Part shown: in pieces, positions 61,501-64,000 of the stretch
Numbering within the stretch: the first letter of the stretch is position 1
How the letters are laid out: each line of letters opens with the position of its first letter
From: Microbacterium cremeum
GTDB lineage: Bacteria; Actinomycetota; Actinomycetes; Actinomycetales; Microbacteriaceae
Assembly: GCF_015277855.1 (NCBI RefSeq)
Contig: NZ_CP063812.1
Span: forward strand, 3,658,001-3,722,000
Direction: 5' to 3'
DNA: 64,000 bases
Program-made: the position numbers and the translations under genes
The notes under the pieces: model-generated
The model's database searches: none
Told to the model about the DNA's origin: nothing
What the model saw: only the letters and a program-made list of their open reading frames with translations

Positions 61501-62788
61501 TCGAGAGCGGCCCGTTCGAGTCGTTGCGGGCGCCGATCGTCGCAGTCGCCGCGGTGCCCGCCGGAATGCGTGCGGGGGCGATGGACTTCGTGGCCTCGAT
61601 CGCGACCGTGAGACCGCCGATGGCATACGGGGCGATGGCGGTCTCGGTGACCGGCTCGGCGTCGGGCGCGGTCGCCGTGCCCGAGACGCGGTTGGTCACC
61701 TCAGCGCCCGCGATCAGCGAGTCGCCGGTGTTGCGGTCGGCTGAGCGCTGCGCGACGCCGACCTCGACCGAGCCTGCTGCGCCGGCAGCGGCGAGCGCCG
61801 CGCCCTGCGAGCTCGTGAAGGTGAAACGCAGTCCCCCGACATCACCCGGGTCGACGCCGTCGGGAAGACGGATGCCGCCGATCGCGGTGGCCTCGCCGGA
61901 CACCCACGTCCACGAGCCGGCGTTGTAGACGTACGCGTCGACGGCGACGCGGTCGGCGCCCTCGGGCGCGGTGACGGCCCCGAAGCCGGTGAAGTCCACG
62001 AGGCGGAACGGGTTCGAGGCGTCGAGCCCCGCAGCGGCGTCGTCGGCCGCAGCGGGATCCTGCAGGCTCAGGGACGCGGCATCCACGTTCGACGCATTCG
62101 CGACCGACAACGCGATAGTCGACGCGGCGCCCGGCTGGAACTGCTGCGACGCCGGCTGCCACTGCTTACCGACGGTGACGTCGATCACCCGCGGGATCTC
62201 GACCGTCACGGTCGCGGTGTCCGCCACGGAGTCGGCGGTCGTCGCGGTCGCGGCAGCGGTGTTCGGCACCGCCACGCCGTTCGACGGCCACGTGGGCGGC
62301 AGGTCCTGCGGCACCTTGAGCGTCAGCGTGACCTGGTACGTGTCACCGGCACGGATGCCGATGCCGCCGCCGTCGAGCGGCTGCTGGAATACGGCATCCA
62401 GTGCGCATTCCGCGGTGACCGTCGCGTCACACCCGACGAGCTCGAGCGTCGCGGGCTGCGACGTGGGGCGAACACCGGCGCCGAGGATCTCGAACCCCGC
62501 GAACGCCGGCGGGATCTCGTCGGCCAGCTGGGCGTCGACGCAGTCGGAGTCGTCGCAGCCGACGGTGATCGTGTAAGTGAATTCGTCGCCGGGCTGATGC
62601 GTGGCCTGCTCGACGCCGTCGACGACCTTGCGCACGGTGAGCGCGGCGTCTGCCGCCGCGGCCGGCGGCGCGACCAGGATGGTGGCGAACAGGCTCAGGA
62701 TTGCGGTGGCGACCGCGATGGTCATGCCGCGCCGGCGGAGGGCTCTGTCGTCGCGCTCGGTGCGGCGAAGAACGGAAGTGCTGGACAT
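55595..62788 (-). CDS. Giant LATTG-anchored surface protein with DUF11 and DUF5979 repeats
   Basis: 2397 residues from ATG 62788 (AGAGGA 6 nt upstream). Sec signal peptide with cleavage near residue 46. Residues ~50-1790 are about eight DUF11/isopeptide-type beta domains, many opening with a Lys before a Pro/Thr strand (VGKQWQP, ATKSIAPARI, KTWTPSS, AAKTITPATL, VAKTPENN). Residues ~1797-2230 hold four DUF5979-like repeats, each with a Cys pair and an EC.V.E motif, followed by a last DUF11 domain. LATTG (2363-2367), a hydrophobic helix and RRRHRA form a sortase signal of the LAXTG type used by class E sortases. It likely projects from the wall as an adhesin or fibril. No sortase gene lies in the window. 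Confidence 0.88.
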   Translation of the reverse strand: MSSTSVLRRTERDDRALRRRGMTIAVATAILSLFATILVAPPAAAADAALTVRKVVDGVEQATHQPGDEFTYTITVGCDDSDCVDAQLADEIPPAFAGFEILGAGVRPTSQPATLELVGCDATVTAECALDAVFQQPLDGGGIGIRAGDTYQVTLTLKVPQDLPPTWPSNGVAVPNTAAATATTADSVADTATVTVEIPRVIDVTVGKQWQPASQQFQPGAASTIALSVANASNVDAASLSLQDPAAADDAAAGLDASNPFRLVDFTGFGAVTAPEGADRVAVDAYVYNAGSWTWVSGEATAIGGIRLPDGVDPGDVGGLRFTFTSSQGAALAAAGAAGSVEVGVAQRSADRNTGDSLIAGAEVTNRVSGTATAPDAEPVTETAIAPYAIGGLTVAIEATKSIAPARIPAGTAATATIGARNDSNGPLSTLTLTDAEYFTDGVTFDGFTGPLAYPAGAASGAVSWTFSDGTVVDTAFGDGETPGVPAAPAGAHLTGFALTLEGSIAPGAVFNASYRIGTAADVVESEARSPIQLPNTVVVSGENPAGSASDSATAPLAVYYPDIRIALDKKLSPAAPVTAGGTVVVQLPTTSTTDSAFVDPSTIVVEDVWREAEADDFWNAFTPVGIAPTQVLSGSTLTVEALTPSGWQQVTVVAPAGATEVFSGDLAELAPGIDPATVTGLRYTFSNAAGFPAGTTVSPNTVFEARAALRDGGDPTATPGGDPVRYENVATAQAEGIVAGGTRISSDEVTDAAPAEIVAFDGDGTLMADKTWTPSSLSSQSGASATSRLSWAVTATGFESVTIADPNGGETMPAETVFQAFDLREIRPSNDARWKWDSVSSIELFIGGSWTTVPAPSGSWMNGASFKGHALTAAQSAGTTGVRITAVPNDAARAASADPLRPAPGSGVTTSAVGSLRVFDLVWRLRNVVRVADAEGPWVTATHGYNDADPATIWNTVGVSGVQHGEPVGPHGARDDITLIDQPPAVVVAKSADRDVVPIPVPGEVPADGYPQIVWTIDAHNDSASRASYLRVTDPMACTDAAVEDCVSPADGWEANPYAGVSYDPATNPFERIDLIGIAFAIPGNAGVDSTASTVTLWKRGSDGTLSTQSLSITAAAALTGAQLADVVGVSVLYQGTGPETAGGTIATDAKLGMTLTTRLRVTERSTGENATEPVVTTNDAFAQSYDPVLFATATPYDTAGDDVQLVTGLLDVTAAKTITPATLLERDRHEPVGVRLQATDGESTVATQRVTVEDSDPAFWSRFRLASLDAVEFPGGADRVRVDVLVGDEWIEGVPAATAALPDAPLDDVIGIRLVFTREDGGVFSRTAPPAHWTATADLTVHLLETVRGTDEAIAFPSTVENEVNTESARADGDVYPAATADAADDIALTTGTAALDVAKTPENNVHTVEAATTNPWTLEFTNAGTGYLTVEHVIDTLPTSLEPDFAEEPAFETSDGGLLSTDVAYEYDAATHRIAFTWPEGGRRMAPGETFTITLGIVLKPGLTQGERATNQFVVTTAQELSSCANTSGNGQGILAGAGVNECGTTNFVEPIPGASLATFKGVRGEIDGDVVDGAVNTVRPDGPCLTDAEGYYRTPCAANTVVGATDAWKLEAVNSGTSSYRSMTLVEPLPTPGDRMLATGGSRGSTYRPVFDGAAGLDIAVPAGTTVRWQVTTGADVCVGSGSSTTWPADPTCDADSWTDSDAFSGDWTTVTGLRVLVDFTTSTAGSLAPGGAVTVRYQTINAPATADDPDLAPIEVPVTEQFAWNQFGAQAVLSDGGTLRRAPVKAGVTLVSGPIEVQKQVSGPAARYAADAFVADVACTVAGATLDLGPAASVTLDAGSGYAARIDGIPLGAECSVAEQGPAGRFGETSRTVVNPVLPVTQIGGDEVPAAQVATLGNVYEFGGLSIAKHVDTLADVGSFGPFAFALSCTTSIGDEVELAASDRSFSLAEGETHAVTAGTIPVGSTCEVRETDADDADATTFSGEGVTDAGDGSATVAVGAAAEVVATNRYEAGTLSVLKTVVGDGAAEYGDGPFSAAVSCTYDGDVIYTEPDLAIVPDEPSLVPAQFPAGTVCEVAEVLTGGATETENPPAVVIVGPEEGQPLGAVTALVTNDFRIGGLVIEKERIGDGVQEFGAGPFEAQAVCTWVKDDATLTVPLAGGGIVTLSEENGYRARIDGIVVGAECAVTETDQGLATAVTMSPEDGVVTVPDPEMTEDVATVVITNRFDVGQLEIEKTADRTAALVGETVRYTITVRNSGQIDASDLTVTDSLPQGAAFVAANPEARVDGGTVVWQVADLAVGEAATMTVDVRFDRAGETVNRATVTNPVGPWRSVDGGDSCPDDDTAACARVVVTEPLATTGGAGWLVPGGLAAMLLALGAALLAVRRRHRA

Positions 62789-63133
62789 GCGGGTCCTCTG
62801 GATCGGGTGGAGCATGACCCGTCCCCTGACGGGTCATCGACCGAGGGCCGCGACTCGGGGCGTGCCCGCGAGTCGCCCCGCCAGTCGGGTGCCGCGGCGC
62901 GTCGGGTGCTCCGCGACCTGGCGGGGACGAGCTCGCGTCCTCGGGTCGGGCCTGCACAGGGCGAACCGCAGGTACGTCGGATGTCCCGTGGACATGTCCC
63001 AGAGATCCCAGTGACCCCAGTGACCGTCGTGGAGCACCACGGCCGCGCGAGCCGAAGCCCGCGAAACCGGATGACGTCCCCCCGCGCGTTCCCCCCGCGC
63101 ATCGGCGTCACGGTCGCGACGCCGTCTTCCTTT
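62789..63133. other. 345-nt gene-free interval upstream of the giant surface protein
   Basis: Contains an inverted repeat close to the gene (62814-62837), the palindrome GGACATGTCC (62990-62999) inside two ATGTCCC direct repeats (62981-62987, 62994-63000), and a 9-bp tandem repeat CCCAGTGAC (63007-63015, 63016-63024). No credible small gene was seen. The density of short symmetric motifs suggests regulated expression of the surface protein. Confidence 0.55.
62814..62837. promoter_or_regulatory. Inverted repeat ATGACCCGT-N6-ACGGGTCAT
   Basis: Perfect 9-bp arms with a CCCCTG centre, 26 nt upstream of ATG 62788. It could be an operator or a 5'-leader hairpin of the surface protein gene. Confidence 0.55.
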
Positions 63134-63751
63134 CTAGCCCTGTCTTCGCGAGTTCGGCGAAACCTCACCCGCCGCTTCACCCCGCCCTTCACCCCGTGGG
63201 CTCGGCGTGCCCCGGCGGACGACTCCGGCGCGCGACAGCATCGCGGTGAACGCCAGCGCAGCAGCGGCGGCGGCGACCTCGCCGAGGAGGCGACCCACCA
63301 GCGTCGCGATCAGGATCGGCGCGCTGAGGTGCTCGCTCGAGAAGACGGGGAGCGAGACGACGAACAGCGCGACGCCCGCCACGGCTGCGGCGAGGAGCAC
63401 GCGCCACCACTGGGGGCGGCGCCGCGTGCGCCACGGCATCAGCGCGTCGAACACGACCGCGGCGGTGACCATGGGCACCGCCGCAAGCGGGCCGACGGGG
63501 GACACTGCCGCCGTGAGGAGACCCGTGATCACCGCGGTGACGATCGCCGTGCCCGCCACCGCCGTGACGAGCCGAGCCAGAAACGGCATGAGGCTGTGGA
63601 CGCCGGCGATCAGGGCATATGCCGGGGGCGCGGTCACGACGAGCATGGTGGTCAGGGGCACGACCGCGAGGAACAGCAGTGTCTGCAGCGCCGCGAACGC
63701 TCCCGCCACCAGGAGCGCGCGCGTCGGCATTCCCCGCCGGCGTTCAGCCAT
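63134..63751 (-). CDS. Multi-span membrane protein, ECF S-component-like
   Basis: 205 residues with about six hydrophobic segments (LLVAGAFAALQTLLFLAVVPL, AYALIAGVHSLMPFLARLV, AIVTAVITGLLTAAVSPVGP, WRVLLAAAVAGVALFVVSLP, LIATLVGRLLGEVAAAAAAL). Size and layout resemble S-components of ECF vitamin transporters, but no substrate motif is recognised and the assignment is tentative. The C-terminal tail is hydrophilic and Arg/Gly-rich. ATG 63751 overlaps the stop of the LuxR-type gene by 8 bp, so the two are co-translated. Confidence 0.65.
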   Translation of the reverse strand: MAERRRGMPTRALLVAGAFAALQTLLFLAVVPLTTMLVVTAPPAYALIAGVHSLMPFLARLVTAVAGTAIVTAVITGLLTAAVSPVGPLAAVPMVTAAVVFDALMPWRTRRRPQWWRVLLAAAVAGVALFVVSLPVFSSEHLSAPILIATLVGRLLGEVAAAAAALAFTAMLSRAGVVRRGTPSPRGEGRGEAAGEVSPNSRRQG

Positions 63752-64000
63752 GATCCGCCAGGAGGTGCCGGGCCGCCGCCGCCGCGACCGCCTCCTCGCG
63801 GCCGGCGACGCCCAGCTTGCGATACACGCTCTTCACCTGCGTCTTGATGGTGTTCGGCGAGACGCCGAGGTCTGTTGCGATCAGCGTCAGCGGCCTGCCC
63901 GAGGCGAGCGCCCGCAGCACGATCTGCTCTCGTTCGGTGAGCGCCGGAGCGCCGATCGACTCGGGGAGGGCCGACTCGACAGGGGGGATCTCGCACGAGT
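63744..64000 (-). CDS. LuxR family transcriptional regulator, C-terminal part (5' end outside window)
   Basis: The last 85 codons are present. ALTEREQIVLRALASGRPLT and then LIATDLGVSPNTIKTQVKSV plus YRKLGV form a complete LuxR/GerE helix-turn-helix, followed by GREEAVAAAARHLLADHG. The frame stays open to the window edge, so the sensor or receiver part is outside. It overlaps the membrane protein start by 8 bp (ATGGCTGA). It may control the adjoining surface protein gene. Confidence 0.82.
   Translation of the reverse strand, partial: SCEIPPVESALPESIGAPALTEREQIVLRALASGRPLTLIATDLGVSPNTIKTQVKSVYRKLGVAGREEAVAAAAARHLLADHG

Noticed and set aside
62722..63192. 156-codon minus-strand frame upstream of the surface protein
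   Set aside because: It covers the signal-peptide region of the surface protein gene in another frame and the palindromic leader region; no family resemblance and no ribosome site.

Overview
The window is about 70% G+C, with strong GC bias at third codon positions and frequent GTG starts. Many genes have a -10 hexamer ending 5-7 nt before the start codon, which suggests leaderless mRNAs. There is a HAIR box before clpB and a LATTG-type sorting signal. Together these point to a Gram-positive actinobacterium of the Microbacteriaceae, most likely Microbacterium or a close relative. This assignment is inference from gene content and style. I saw no rRNA, tRNA, CRISPR array, insertion sequence or prophage gene.

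Left half (1-34753), mostly core and housekeeping genes: the end of an ABC exporter (1-1498); a GH15 glucanase/trehalase and glucose-6-phosphate dehydrogenase (1679-4912); RraA-like protein; a divergent regulator/MFS pair with a double operator (5554-7589); a phenolic-lipid cluster of type III PKS, methyltransferase, flavin oxidoreductase and a convergent UbiA prenyltransferase, separated by a 19-bp tandem repeat array (7685-11891); an N-domain-less ClpB under a HAIR box, dodecin and SulP (12027-16345); a GlxA-type regulator and two GT4 glycosyltransferases (16981-20728); small membrane proteins, a formylglycine-generating enzyme and cardiolipin synthase (20856-24783); a peptidoglycan-binding lipoprotein, a SHOCT operon, a K+ channel, an AI-2E transporter and DUF2252 (24833-31053); and a TetR-controlled MFS/amidohydrolase pair (31067-34753).

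The accessory core (35234-55369) reads as a complete D-arabinan utilisation locus. It has five DUF4185-type proteins (the family that contains GH183 endo-D-arabinanases), a DUF2961/GH172 and a GH116 enzyme (families with exo-D-arabinofuranosidases), an ABC sugar importer, an L-fucose/D-arabinose isomerase, an FGGY (ribulo)kinase, a LacI repressor and one uncharacterised 322-aa protein. Secreted or lipid-anchored endo-enzymes would cut arabinogalactan or lipoarabinomannan outside the cell, the importer would bring oligosaccharides in, and signal-less exo-enzymes would release D-arabinose. Isomerase and kinase would then give D-ribulose 5-phosphate. Four GAAATCGATTTC-type palindromes, two of them sitting inside 17-bp promoter spacers, tie the transcription units into one LacI regulon. 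The likely natural substrate is the wall of other mycolate-containing actinobacteria.

The right end (55595-64000) carries a 2397-residue surface protein of DUF11/DUF5979 repeats with a C-terminal LATTG sorting signal, and a LuxR-type regulator (cut by the window edge) co-transcribed with a small membrane protein.
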